Source: PALSA-612 sp963776735
GTDB lineage: Bacteria > Actinomycetota > Thermoleophilia > Gaiellales > Gaiellaceae
Assembly: GCA_963776735.1 (NCBI GenBank)
Contig: CAVZNV010000022.1
Location: 186,001 to 250,000 of the forward strand
Direction of reading: 5' to 3'
DNA length: 64,000 bases
A model generated the notes under the pieces. That model was not told the origin of the DNA. It worked only from the letters and a program-made list of their open reading frames with translations, and did no database searches. A program made the translations under genes and the position numbers. Below are positions 40,711-48,741 of the stretch, piece after piece; position 1 is the first letter of the stretch, and each line of letters begins with the position of its first letter.

Positions 40711-40755
40711 CTCAGCATGGTGAACGCGCCGCCCGCAGCTCCGCTTCCCCGGCGC

Positions 40756-40789
40756 GGGCCATCTTTTCGACATGGCCCGATCGGGCCAT
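40756..40789. promoter_or_regulatory. three alternating GGGCCAT/ATGGCCC half-sites
   Basis: GGGCCAT at 40756-40762, ATGGCCC at 40772-40778 and GGGCCAT at 40783-40789. The last two form the perfect 18-base palindrome ATGGCCCGATCGGGCCAT (40772-40789). The cluster ends 33 bases before the hydrolase-LuxR fusion gene and could be its operator. Confidence 0.5.
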
Positions 40790-40822
40790 CGCGCGCGCGG
40801 GTGATCGAGCTAGGCTCTCGGC

Positions 40823-41842
40823 GTGGAGCAGGAGATCCGGTTCTGCGAGCTGGAGGGGCGCCGGCTGGCCTACGCGACGGTCGGCGAAGGGCCGTTGCTC
40901 GTCTTCAGCGCCCGCTGGGTGAGCCATCTCGAGGACGAGTGGGAGCTGCCCGAGGTGCGGAGCTTCTTCGAGCTGTTCGCGCTGAGCCACCGCGTCGTGC
41001 GCTACGACCGGCTCGGCGTCGGGCTGTCCGATCGGGACGCTCCGACGCCGTCGGTCGAGAGCGAGGCGCGCGCCCTGGGCACCGTCCTGGACGCCGTCGC
41101 GGGCGACCAGGAGGCGGTCATCTTCGCGTGCTCCTGCGCCGGGCTCGCGACCGCGACCTTCGCGCAGGCGAACCCGGAACGCGTGAGCCGGATCGTCTTC
41201 TTCGGGGGCTATGCGGCGCGCGACGACGTGCCCGAGGCGACGCGCAAGTCGCTCGTCGACTTCGTCCGCACGAACTGGCCGCTCGCCGCCCAAATGCTCG
41301 CCGGGCTGCTGGCTCCGCACGCGAGCGGCGACGAGATCGCACGGCTGAGCGCGCACAAGCGACGCGCCGCGAGCGCCGAGGTGGCCGCAGCGTTTCTCGA
41401 GCTCGACCTGACCGCGAACCAGCGCAGCGTGCTGCCCCAGGTGACGACACCTTCGCTCGTCCTCCACCGCCGCGGCGACCGCGCCGTCCCGGTCAGACAC
41501 GGACGCGAGCTTGCCGCGCTGTTGCCGAACGCACGCTTCGTGCCGCTGAACGGCGACGCGCACTTCCCGTGGCTCGACGACCAACGCGAGCTCCACCGCG
41601 CGCTCGCCGGCTTCCTCGACGACGGCCCGCGTCCTGCGCTCGACGGGGAATCACCGCTGACCCTGCGCGAGACCGAGGTGCTGAAGCTCGTCGCGTCAGG
41701 CCTCTCGAACCGCGAGATCGCGAGCTCGCTCGTGCTCAGTGAGCACACGGTGCACAGGCACGTCGCGAACATCCTGCGCAAGCTCGCCCAGTCGTCCCGC
41801 GCCGCGGCGACGGCGCACGCAACCCGCGTCGGCCTGATCTGA
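40823..41842 (+). CDS. alpha/beta-hydrolase fused to C-terminal LuxR HTH
   Basis: Residues 1-265 are an alpha/beta hydrolase: VVRYDRLGVGLSDRD, nucleophile region FACSCAG with Ser at the elbow although the usual Gly before it is Cys/Ala, acid in LHRRGDRAVPV and His in NGDAHFPW. Residues 275-339 are a LuxR/GerE HTH (LTLRETEVLKLVASGLSNREIA, then a VLSEHTVHRHVANILRKLAQ helix). Such fusions suggest a ligand-sensing, possibly non-catalytic, hydrolase domain controlling transcription. GTG start. Upstream palindromic half-sites are candidate targets. Confidence 0.88.
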   Translation: MEQEIRFCELEGRRLAYATVGEGPLLVFSARWVSHLEDEWELPEVRSFFELFALSHRVVRYDRLGVGLSDRDAPTPSVESEARALGTVLDAVAGDQEAVIFACSCAGLATATFAQANPERVSRIVFFGGYAARDDVPEATRKSLVDFVRTNWPLAAQMLAGLLAPHASGDEIARLSAHKRRAASAEVAAAFLELDLTANQRSVLPQVTTPSLVLHRRGDRAVPVRHGRELAALLPNARFVPLNGDAHFPWLDDQRELHRALAGFLDDGPRPALDGESPLTLRETEVLKLVASGLSNREIASSLVLSEHTVHRHVANILRKLAQSSRAAATAHATRVGLI

Positions 41843-41853
41843 GCCGGCGCCGT

Positions 41854-41886
41854 CGTTGCACCGTGTAATACTTGCGCGATGCAACG
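41854..41886. promoter_or_regulatory. CGTTGCA/TGCAACG inverted repeat spanning the marR start
   Basis: CGTTGCA (41854-41860) and TGCAACG (41880-41886) are perfect 7-base arms with 19 bases between them. The right arm includes the ATG at 41879-41881. TAATAC (41866-41871) between the arms looks like a -10 element. Binding would block the marR-MFS promoter. Confidence 0.45.
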
Positions 41887-42349
41887 AAATGGGGACGCGA
41901 CGCTCGTCGACCGGCTCGAGCAGCTCTTCTCGCTCCTCGCGCGCACGGACGCCGGTGCGGACGCCGGACCGGCGATGACCTCGACGCAGCGCGTCGTCCT
42001 GATCGAGCTCGTCTCGTCCGGGCCGGTCCGGCTCGGCACGCTGGCGGCGCGCATCGGTGCGAGCGACCCGACCGTCAGCCGAGCGGTCGCGGGGATGGTC
42101 TCCGCCGGCATCGTCGAGCGCAGCGCCGACCCCGACGACCGGCGCGCCGTGCTCCTGGCCGCGACCCCCGCCGGCCGAGAGTGGGTCGAGCGGCGGCGCG
42201 AGGAGGTCGCAGCGGCGCTCGCCAAGGCGCTCGAGCACATGCCCGCCGACGGTGAGGCGCGGCTCGTCTCGCTGCTCGGATCCCTCAACGACGAGCTGCG
42301 CGCCGCGGGCACAGAGCCCCACTCGGCGACGCTGCTGGCCTCGCGATGA
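41879..42349 (+). CDS. MarR-family regulator of an adjacent exporter
   Basis: The 156-residue protein has a winged helix: STQRVVLIELVSSGPVRLGTLA, IGASDPTVSRAVAGMVSAG and the wing VERSADPDDRRAVLLAATPAG. The end overlaps the start of the MFS exporter gene (ATGA), so regulator and pump form one operon. A 33-base inverted repeat overlaps its own start codon, which fits autoregulation relieved by the exported compound. Confidence 0.9.
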   Translation: MQRNGDATLVDRLEQLFSLLARTDAGADAGPAMTSTQRVVLIELVSSGPVRLGTLAARIGASDPTVSRAVAGMVSAGIVERSADPDDRRAVLLAATPAGREWVERRREEVAAALAKALEHMPADGEARLVSLLGSLNDELRAAGTEPHSATLLASR

Positions 42350-43761
42350 CCGTCCGCCGCGGGGATCCGCGCGTCACCCTCGCCGTCCTGTCGATGGCCG
42401 GCCTCGCCTACGCCGTCCTCAGCTCGTCCGTCGTGCCCGCGCTGCCGACGATCCAACACGACCTCGGCGCCTCCGAGACCGCCGTCACCTGGCTCCTGAC
42501 CGGCTATCTGCTCTCCGCGTCCGTCGGCACCGCGATCATCGGGCGGCTCGGGGACATGTACGGCAAGGAGCACGTCCTCTTCTGGACGCTCGTGCTGCTC
42601 GGGGGCGGCACGCTCCTCGCCGCGCTGTCGCACACGCTGGCGCTGCTGATCGCGGCGCGCGTGATCCAGGGCGTCGCCGGCGGCATCTACCCGCTTGCGT
42701 TCGGGATCATCCGCGACGAGTTCCCGCGCGAGCGCGTTCCCGGCAGCATCGGCCTGATCTCGGCGATCCTCGGCATCGGTGCGGGGATCGGCATCATCTC
42801 GGGCGCGATCATCGTCGAGCACCTGAGCTGGAACTGGCTCTTCTGGATGCCGCTCGCCGTGATCGTCGTCGCCGCCTTCTGCACGTGGCGCTTCATACCC
42901 GAGTCGCCCGTCCGCGTGCCCGGCCGCGTCAACTGGCTCTCGGCCGCGCTGATGAGCACCGGCATCTGCGCCGTGCTCGTCGCGATCAGCGAGACGACCA
43001 CATGGGGCTGGGGCTCGCCGAAGACGATCGGCCTGCTCGCGGCCGGTTTCGCCGTCTGCGGTCTGTGGATCTCCGTCGAGGTGCGGTCGAAAGAGCCGTT
43101 GATCGACATGGCGATGATGCGCATCCGCGGCGTCTGGACGGCGAACCTGACCGCGTTCCTGCTCGGCGCCGGCATGTACTCGGCGTTCATCGTCTTCCCG
43201 CAGTTCGCGCAGCTTCCGAAGAGCACCGGCTTCGGGTTCGGCGCCTCCGTCGTCGCGTCGGGCCTCTACCTGCTCCCGTCGACGATCGCGATGATGCTCG
43301 TCGGCTTCGCGGCCGGGCCGATCTCGGCGAAGTTCGGCTCGAAGTCGGCGGTCGTCGTCGGCTCGCTCTTCTCCGCGGCCGCGTTCGCGCTCATCGCCGG
43401 CCAGCACGGGCACCCGTACGACATGCTGCTCAGCTCGGCACTGATGGGCATCGGCATCGGTCTTGCCTTCGCCGCGCTCGGGAACCTGATCGTCCAGGCG
43501 GTTCCGGCGCACCAGACGGGCGCCGCCGGAGGCATGAACACCGTGATGCGGACGATCGGCGGCGCGCTCGGCGGTCAGCTCGCGGCGACCTTGATCGCGA
43601 GCAACACCGGCTCGGACGGCCTCCCGGCCGTAACCGGCTTCACGGACACCTTCCTGATGGCGACCGCGTTTCTCGTCGTCTGCGGCTTCGCCGGGCTCCT
43701 GATCCCGGAGCGGCGCGCGGCAGCCGCGCAGGCGCGCACGCTCGCCGTCGCCGAGGATTAA
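42346..43761 (+). CDS. MFS drug exporter, DHA2-like
   Basis: The 471-residue protein has about 14 membrane segments. The TM1 motif is SSSVVPALPTIQHDLGAS, motif A-like GRLGDMYGKEHVL follows, and motif C-like GAGIGIISGAII is in TM5. These are typical of the DHA2 branch of proton-driven multidrug exporters. It is co-transcribed with the preceding marR gene. Its stop shares TTAA with the convergent EmrB-type exporter gene, so two pump operons meet tail to tail. Confidence 0.92.
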   Translation: MTVRRGDPRVTLAVLSMAGLAYAVLSSSVVPALPTIQHDLGASETAVTWLLTGYLLSASVGTAIIGRLGDMYGKEHVLFWTLVLLGGGTLLAALSHTLALLIAARVIQGVAGGIYPLAFGIIRDEFPRERVPGSIGLISAILGIGAGIGIISGAIIVEHLSWNWLFWMPLAVIVVAAFCTWRFIPESPVRVPGRVNWLSAALMSTGICAVLVAISETTTWGWGSPKTIGLLAAGFAVCGLWISVEVRSKEPLIDMAMMRIRGVWTANLTAFLLGAGMYSAFIVFPQFAQLPKSTGFGFGASVVASGLYLLPSTIAMMLVGFAAGPISAKFGSKSAVVVGSLFSAAAFALIAGQHGHPYDMLLSSALMGIGIGLAFAALGNLIVQAVPAHQTGAAGGMNTVMRTIGGALGGQLAATLIASNTGSDGLPAVTGFTDTFLMATAFLVVCGFAGLLIPERRAAAAQARTLAVAED

Positions 43762-45299
43762 GCCCCGGCTTCGGGCGCGATCGCCGACGGCGACTTCGTG
43801 CCGACGGTCGTGCGCAGCGGGACCTCCTTCAAGAGCCAGGAGAGCCCGAACGGGATGATCGAGATCAACATCCCCCACAGGAACGCGCCGTGGAGCGCGT
43901 TGGCGAACGCCTGCAGGAAGTCCGCGTGCACGGCCGGCGACAGGTGGCTGACCTGGGCCGGGTTCAAGTGGACGCCGCTGCCCAGGCTCGCCGTGACCTT
44001 GTGCGGAAGCTTCGCAAGCTCGTTCGTGAGCCGCGTGGCGAAGATCGTCCCGAAGATCGCGACGCCGAATGCACCGCCGACCGACCGGAAGAACGTGGCC
44101 GTCGATGTCGCGACGCCGATGTCCTGCGGCTTTGCGTCGTTCTGGACGACGAGCACGAGCACCTGCATCACGAGCCCGATGCCGACGCCGACGACCGCCA
44201 TGTACACCGACGCGAGCAACGGAGCGGTGCCGACGCCGAGCAGCGAGAGCAGGTACATGCCGACCACGAGCACGGCCGTGCCGGCGATCGGGAAGGCCTT
44301 GTAGCGGCCGATCCGGCTGATCACACGGCCTGACCAGACCGCCGCGACGAGCAGCCCGGCCATCAGCGGCAGCATCCGCAGGCCCGAGCTGGTCGGGCTG
44401 GCGCCGTAGACGATCTGCAGGAAGAGCGGGATGAAGATGATCGCGCCGAACATGGCCATGCCGATCACGAAGCCCATCGCGTTCGCGACGTCGAACACCC
44501 GCGAGCGGAAGAGCCCCAGCGGGATGATCGGCTCGGCAGCTCGCGACTCCCACCAGAGGAAGAGCGCCAGCAGCGCGATGCCGGCGATGCCGAGCCCCCA
44601 GATCACCGGCGACCCCCACGGGTACTGGCTGCCGCCCCAGGTGGTGAGCAAGATCAGCGCGCCGACCGAGCCGCTCAGCAGAGCCGCGCCGAGGTAGTCG
44701 ACCTTGTGGCTGCGGTGCGGCGTGTGCAGGTGCAGCCGCGTCGCGACGATCAGGATCGCGAACGCGCCGACCGGGATGTTGACGTAGAAGACCCAGCGCC
44801 AGGAGAGGTTGTCGACGAAGAAGCCGCCGAGAAGCGGGCCGGCCACGGACGCGACGGCGAAGACCGAGCCGATCAGCCCCATGTAGCGGCCGCGCTCGCG
44901 CGGGGGGACGATGTCGCCGATGATCGCCTGCGCGCCGACCATGAGGCCGCCGGCACCGATGCCCTGCAGCGCGCGGAAGCCGATCAGCTCCGTCATCGTC
45001 TGACTCAGGCCGGCGAGCATGGAGCCGGCGAGAAAGATCATGATCGCCGCCATGAACACCGGCTTGCGACCGATCATGTCGCCGAGCTTCCCGTAGAGCG
45101 GCGTCGAGACGGTCGAGGCGAGCAGGTACGACGTCACGACCCAGGACAAATGATTGAGCCCGCCGAGGTCGCCGACGATCGTCGGCAGCGCCGTCGAGAC
45201 GATCGTCTGGTCGAGAGCGGCAAGGAACATTCCCAGCATCAGCGCCCCGAAGACCGTCCACAGTGCCTTGCCCGTCAGCCGCTCCTGCTCCACCCTCAC
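43758..45299 (-). CDS. MFS multidrug exporter, EmrB/QacA-like (DHA2)
   Basis: The 513-residue protein starts with GTG at 45299, overlapping the tetR stop (GTGA); a GTG at 45293 behind AGGAG is an alternative. It has 14 predicted membrane segments. The DHA2 TM1 motif is LAALDQTIVSTALPTIV, motif A is GKLGDMIGRKPVF, and motif C (GPLLGGFF) is in TM5. It should export hydrophobic drugs by proton antiport, possibly forming the inner-membrane part of a larger system. Controlled by the upstream TetR. Confidence 0.94.
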   Translation of the reverse strand: MRVEQERLTGKALWTVFGALMLGMFLAALDQTIVSTALPTIVGDLGGLNHLSWVVTSYLLASTVSTPLYGKLGDMIGRKPVFMAAIMIFLAGSMLAGLSQTMTELIGFRALQGIGAGGLMVGAQAIIGDIVPPRERGRYMGLIGSVFAVASVAGPLLGGFFVDNLSWRWVFYVNIPVGAFAILIVATRLHLHTPHRSHKVDYLGAALLSGSVGALILLTTWGGSQYPWGSPVIWGLGIAGIALLALFLWWESRAAEPIIPLGLFRSRVFDVANAMGFVIGMAMFGAIIFIPLFLQIVYGASPTSSGLRMLPLMAGLLVAAVWSGRVISRIGRYKAFPIAGTAVLVVGMYLLSLLGVGTAPLLASVYMAVVGVGIGLVMQVLVLVVQNDAKPQDIGVATSTATFFRSVGGAFGVAIFGTIFATRLTNELAKLPHKVTASLGSGVHLNPAQVSHLSPAVHADFLQAFANALHGAFLWGMLISIIPFGLSWLLKEVPLRTTVGTKSPSAIAPEAGA

Positions 45300-45952
45300 G
45301 TCTCCTTTCGCTTCGACGCGCGCGCGAGCTGCGTCCGCGTCAGCGCCGGTGCCGGCAGGGGCGTCGCCGACTCGGCGCGGAGCCCGTCCAGAACGAAGGC
45401 CAGGTAGCGGCGCCACGCATCGGGCGCCACGTTCTTCGTGACCTCGAGCACGCGGCCGCTCGCCCAGAAGAGGACCGGCATGTCCTCGACGGCGAGGTCC
45501 GCCCGGAGCGTCCCCTGCTCCTGCGCGCGTGCGATCACCTGGCGCAGCAACGGCTGCAGCCGAGCGCGCATCGCCTCGGCGCGCTCGCGGCCCTGCTCGC
45601 TGGAGGCGAGGACGTCCTTCAGACCCCAGTTCGCCGCGTGCTGTGCGAGCGTTCGCTCGAGGAAGCTCGTGAACCCCGTCCAGCCGTCCTCGCAGGCGGC
45701 GGCGTCCTCGGCCGCCTGGACGATCTCGGCGAACGCGTCCTCGAGCACGGCGTCGACGAGGTCGGCCTTGGTCGGGAAGTGGCGGTACAGCGTGCCCATG
45801 CCGACGCCGGCCTCGCGGGTTATCTCCTCGACCGAGGCGTCGACGCCGTCTCGCGCGAGCAACGCGCGGGCCGCGGCCAGGATGCCGTCGCGGTTGCGCT
45901 GCGCGTCGCGGCGGAGCGTCTTCGTGTCGGTCGTCGAGACGGCCACCCGCAT
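45296..45952 (-). CDS. TetR-family repressor of the adjacent exporter
   Basis: The 218-residue protein has the TetR HTH: RDGILAAARALLARDG, SVEEITREAGVGMGTLYRHFPTKADLV split across helices 2-4 (about 20-65), and a ligand-binding C-terminal domain. The ATG at 45952 has a 22-base palindrome 13 bases upstream. Its stop overlaps the exporter start. Likely de-repressed by an exporter substrate. Confidence 0.92.
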   Translation of the reverse strand: MRVAVSTTDTKTLRRDAQRNRDGILAAARALLARDGVDASVEEITREAGVGMGTLYRHFPTKADLVDAVLEDAFAEIVQAAEDAAACEDGWTGFTSFLERTLAQHAANWGLKDVLASSEQGRERAEAMRARLQPLLRQVIARAQEQGTLRADLAVEDMPVLFWASGRVLEVTKNVAPDAWRRYLAFVLDGLRAESATPLPAPALTRTQLARASKRKET

Positions 45953-45964
45953 GAGGGTAGCACA

Positions 45965-45986
45965 AAGCGGAGCGGTCACTCCGCTT
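45965..45986. promoter_or_regulatory. 22-base palindrome, candidate TetR operator
   Basis: AAGCGGAG (45965-45972) and CTCCGCTT (45979-45986) are perfect 8-base arms around CGGTCA. The site is 13 bases upstream of the tetR ATG and includes the TAA stop of the preceding HAD gene. The shape matches classic TetR operators with GCGGAG half-sites. Confidence 0.65.
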
Positions 45987-46995
45987 ATGCCGTGAGGTGC
46001 TGCTCGAGGAGCTCGGCGAGATCGGGCACGACGATGTCCGCTCCCTCGTCGCGCAGCTCGGCCGCAGTCGCGGGTCTGTGGATGCCGACCACGTACGCGA
46101 AGCGTGCCGCCCGGGCGGCCGCGACGCCGGCGCGGCTCGTCTCGAACGCTGCAGCGTGGGCCGGCTCGACGCCGAGATCGCGGCAGGCGGCGAGGAGGCG
46201 GTCCGGCGCCGGGCTCTCGCGCAACTGCTCGGCGACGACCGCATCGCCGTCCACCCACGCCTCGACGACCTGCGCCAGTCCCGCGCGCTCGAGGATCGCC
46301 CGGGTGTTCGCGCTCGCCGACACGACTGCCGTGCGGACGCCTGCCTCCCGCGCGGCTTCCAGGTACTGCCAGGAGCCGTCGAACGCGCGGACTCCGAGCC
46401 GTTCGATGCCCGCGCGCAGGAGTCCGTTCTTTCGGTTCGCGAGGCCGTGAACCGTCTCGGTCCCGGGCTGATCGTCCAGAGCCCCCTCGGCCAGCGCGAT
46501 GCCGCGGCTGCCGAGGAACGCGCGGACGCCGTCGAGACGAGGCCGGCCGTCCAGGTAGCGCACGTAGTCGCGCTCCGGGTCGAAGTGAACGATCGACTCG
46601 CCGGTGCGGTGTACGTGACTCGCCGCGAACTCGTCGAAGACCTGGGACCAGGCGGCGACGTGGAGCGCGACGCTGCCGACGAGCACGCCTTCGAGGTCGA
46701 AGACGCAGGCCGCGACGCCGGAAGGCAGGCCGAGCAGGCGCCGCTCGTCGTGACCGGGCGTGAGATGGACGAGCCGGGCGCTCACGCCCTCGTCACGCGC
46801 GAACTCCTTCAGCAGCTCGAGCGCCGAGCGGCGCTCGGCGGCGAGCCCGGCCCGGTGCCGGGCCAGCTCCTCGGCCGGCAGAGCCCGCGACGCCGCGTCG
46901 AGCGCGCCTTCGGCCGCGTCGAGAGCAAGGCGCCAGCGGACGCACGCCTCCTCGACCTGAAGCGGTGAGATTTCGGCGGCAGCAGACGCTCCCAT
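45985..46995 (-). CDS. HAD-superfamily hydrolase with N-terminal helical extension
   Basis: Residues 95-336 form a HAD phosphatase/beta-phosphoglucomutase-like domain: motif I VFDLEGVLV, a helical cap, motif II VVSAS, and motif III/IV around ESPAPDRLLAACRDLGVEP. Motif I has Glu where the acid/base Asp of DxD normally is, so a changed activity is possible. The first 80 residues are an Ala/Glu-rich helical domain unrelated to HAD. Its stop lies inside the TetR operator palindrome. Substrate unknown. Confidence 0.82.
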   Translation of the reverse strand: MGASAAAEISPLQVEEACVRWRLALDAAEGALDAASRALPAEELARHRAGLAAERRSALELLKEFARDEGVSARLVHLTPGHDERRLLGLPSGVAACVFDLEGVLVGSVALHVAAWSQVFDEFAASHVHRTGESIVHFDPERDYVRYLDGRPRLDGVRAFLGSRGIALAEGALDDQPGTETVHGLANRKNGLLRAGIERLGVRAFDGSWQYLEAAREAGVRTAVVSASANTRAILERAGLAQVVEAWVDGDAVVAEQLRESPAPDRLLAACRDLGVEPAHAAAFETSRAGVAAARAARFAYVVGIHRPATAAELRDEGADIVVPDLAELLEQHLTA

Positions 46996-47084
46996 GCCAG
47001 AATGCTCGTCCGCCGCGCGGCGGCAGGCATCGGCGCCGGACCGGTTCCGCCTGCGGGAAACTACGAGCCGTTTACGCTCCCGCC

Positions 47085-48479
47085 GTGGCCACCCAGATCG
47101 AGCCCAAGCACGAGCTTCACCACCGCCACCCGCACGCGCTCGACGCGGTGCCGCGGAACCCGGCGATGGACATGGCGCCGCCGGCGTCCCCGAACATGGT
47201 GCGGGCGCCCGAGGCGAAGGGCATCCGCGAGAACTTCGTCGAGACGCTGATCTTCAAGGGGCTCGCGTCCCCGCTCGCGCTCGTCCTCGTCGTCGTGCAG
47301 AGCCGCTACCTGCACACGTCGGGCCGAGGCTCGTACGTCCTGGTCATCCTCAGCGTCACGATTCTGACGCGCCTGCTCGGCCAGCTCGGGTACGCCGTCA
47401 CGAACCGTGCCCAGAAGCAGGACGTCCAGCTGCGGCCGCTGGTTCAGGAGTCGTTCGCGATCGGGATCGTCCTCGGCGTCCTGGGGACGGCGGCGATCGT
47501 CGCCTGGGGAGCCGCGAGCGCGGACATCGGCCTGAAGGTCTCGGCGATCGCGGCGACCGCACTCGTCCCGCAGGTCGTGTGGCAGGGCATCTGCGGCGTC
47601 CTGCTCGGCCTCAACCGCGTGCGGCTCTGGAACGTGATCCAGACGCTGCCGCCGGTGCTGAACCTCGTCGGCATGCTCGTGCTCGTCGTCGGGCTGAAGG
47701 AGGGCGTGACCGGCGCGGTGATCGCCTGGACGCTCTCGCACTTCCTGACGGCGTTCTTCGCGCTCGCCGCGACGCGATTCACCTGGGTCCCGATGCCGTG
47801 GCGGAAGCTCTTCGACCTGTTCAACGTGCCGCTCGCCGAGCTGGCGCTGACGATGGGCGCCGTCCAGGTCGTCAACCTGATCGCCTACCGCGCCGAGTTG
47901 CTCGTGCTCAGCCACGACCGCAGCGTGAACGAGGTCGGCGTGTACTCGATCTCCGTGCAGACGGCAGAGATGATGTGGCTGGTCGCCGGTTCGCTGGCGA
48001 CCGCGATGACCGCTCCGTGCCTCCACGAATCGGAGGACGACGCGGCGAAGCTCGTGCGCAAGTCGGCGGCGAAGACGCTGATCTACACGGCCGGCGCCGC
48101 GGTGCTCGTCGGCGCCTTCGTGCCGTACGCGTTCGGGCCGCTGCTCGGCAGTTCGTTCGACGGCGCCTCGACGCCGCTGCGGCTCCTGCTGCCCGGCGTG
48201 ACGATCTACGCGCCGGTGACGATCTTCGTCGTCTACCTGTCCATCCGGCACGGGCGCCCGCACCTGAGCCTGGCCGTGTCGGTGCTGGGCCTGGTCGCGA
48301 CGGTGATCGCCGCGCTGATCCTGATCCCACGCTACGGCGCCTCCGGGGCGGCGCTCTCGAGCACGATCGGCTACGCGGTGGGCGCCGTCCTCGCGTGGGT
48401 GTTCTTCGAGCGCCTGCGCCGCGAGAAGTCCGCCGCCGTGCCGGCGACGCCGACACCGGCAGCAGCCCCCGCGAGCTAG
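47085..48479 (+). CDS. polysaccharide-flippase-like (MATE/Wzx) membrane protein
   Basis: From the GTG at 47085 the product is 464 residues. It has a 50-residue His/Pro-rich cytoplasmic N-terminus and then about 12 membrane segments (ETLIFKGLASPLALVLVVVQSRYL, YVLVILSVTILTRLLGQLGY, and so on) with the layout of the MOP flippase superfamily, oligosaccharide branch. It has no neighbouring polysaccharide genes, so its cargo is unknown. An alternative start is the ATG coding for MDMAPP. Shares CTAG with the convergent MoaD-like gene. Confidence 0.85.
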   Translation: MATQIEPKHELHHRHPHALDAVPRNPAMDMAPPASPNMVRAPEAKGIRENFVETLIFKGLASPLALVLVVVQSRYLHTSGRGSYVLVILSVTILTRLLGQLGYAVTNRAQKQDVQLRPLVQESFAIGIVLGVLGTAAIVAWGAASADIGLKVSAIAATALVPQVVWQGICGVLLGLNRVRLWNVIQTLPPVLNLVGMLVLVVGLKEGVTGAVIAWTLSHFLTAFFALAATRFTWVPMPWRKLFDLFNVPLAELALTMGAVQVVNLIAYRAELLVLSHDRSVNEVGVYSISVQTAEMMWLVAGSLATAMTAPCLHESEDDAAKLVRKSAAKTLIYTAGAAVLVGAFVPYAFGPLLGSSFDGASTPLRLLLPGVTIYAPVTIFVVYLSIRHGRPHLSLAVSVLGLVATVIAALILIPRYGASGAALSSTIGYAVGAVLAWVFFERLRREKSAAVPATPTPAAAPAS

Positions 48480-48739
48480 CCGCCGCTGATCGCCGTGATC
48501 ACGTCGAGCCGCGAGCGGTCGTCGATCGGCGTGTCGAGAGCAGCACGCTCCTGGTCGACGTAGACGTGGATGTGCCGGCGGAGCGCCGGGCCGGGCTCGC
48601 ACAGACGGTCGCGCAGGCCCGGCCAGGACTCGTCGAGGCGGTCGATCGCCTCGCCCACGGTCGGCGCGTCGATCTGCAGGTGCCGCCCCATCCCCGGGAA
48701 GAGGGGCGGCAGCGTCGATGGCAGGTGGACGTCGGCCAT
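48476..48739 (-). CDS. MoaD/ThiS-like ubiquitin-fold protein
   Basis: The 87-residue protein has a beta-grasp pattern (MADVHLPSTLPPLF, APTVGEAIDRLDESWPGLRDRL, HIHVYVDQER, then DVITAISGG) and ends in the Gly-Gly tail that is adenylated and thiocarboxylated in sulfur carriers. No E1-like activating enzyme or molybdopterin/thiamine gene lies nearby. It follows the propeller gene by 2 bases, indicating translational coupling. Confidence 0.88.
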   Translation of the reverse strand: MADVHLPSTLPPLFPGMGRHLQIDAPTVGEAIDRLDESWPGLRDRLCEPGPALRRHIHVYVDQERAALDTPIDDRSRLDVITAISGG

Positions 48740-48741
48740 GG

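Noticed and set aside
41209..45261. A 1350-codon open frame on the minus strand
   Set aside because: It runs antisense or out of frame to the hydrolase-LuxR, marR and two MFS genes, has Arg/Asp/Ala-rich shadow composition and no domain. High GC makes such frames common.
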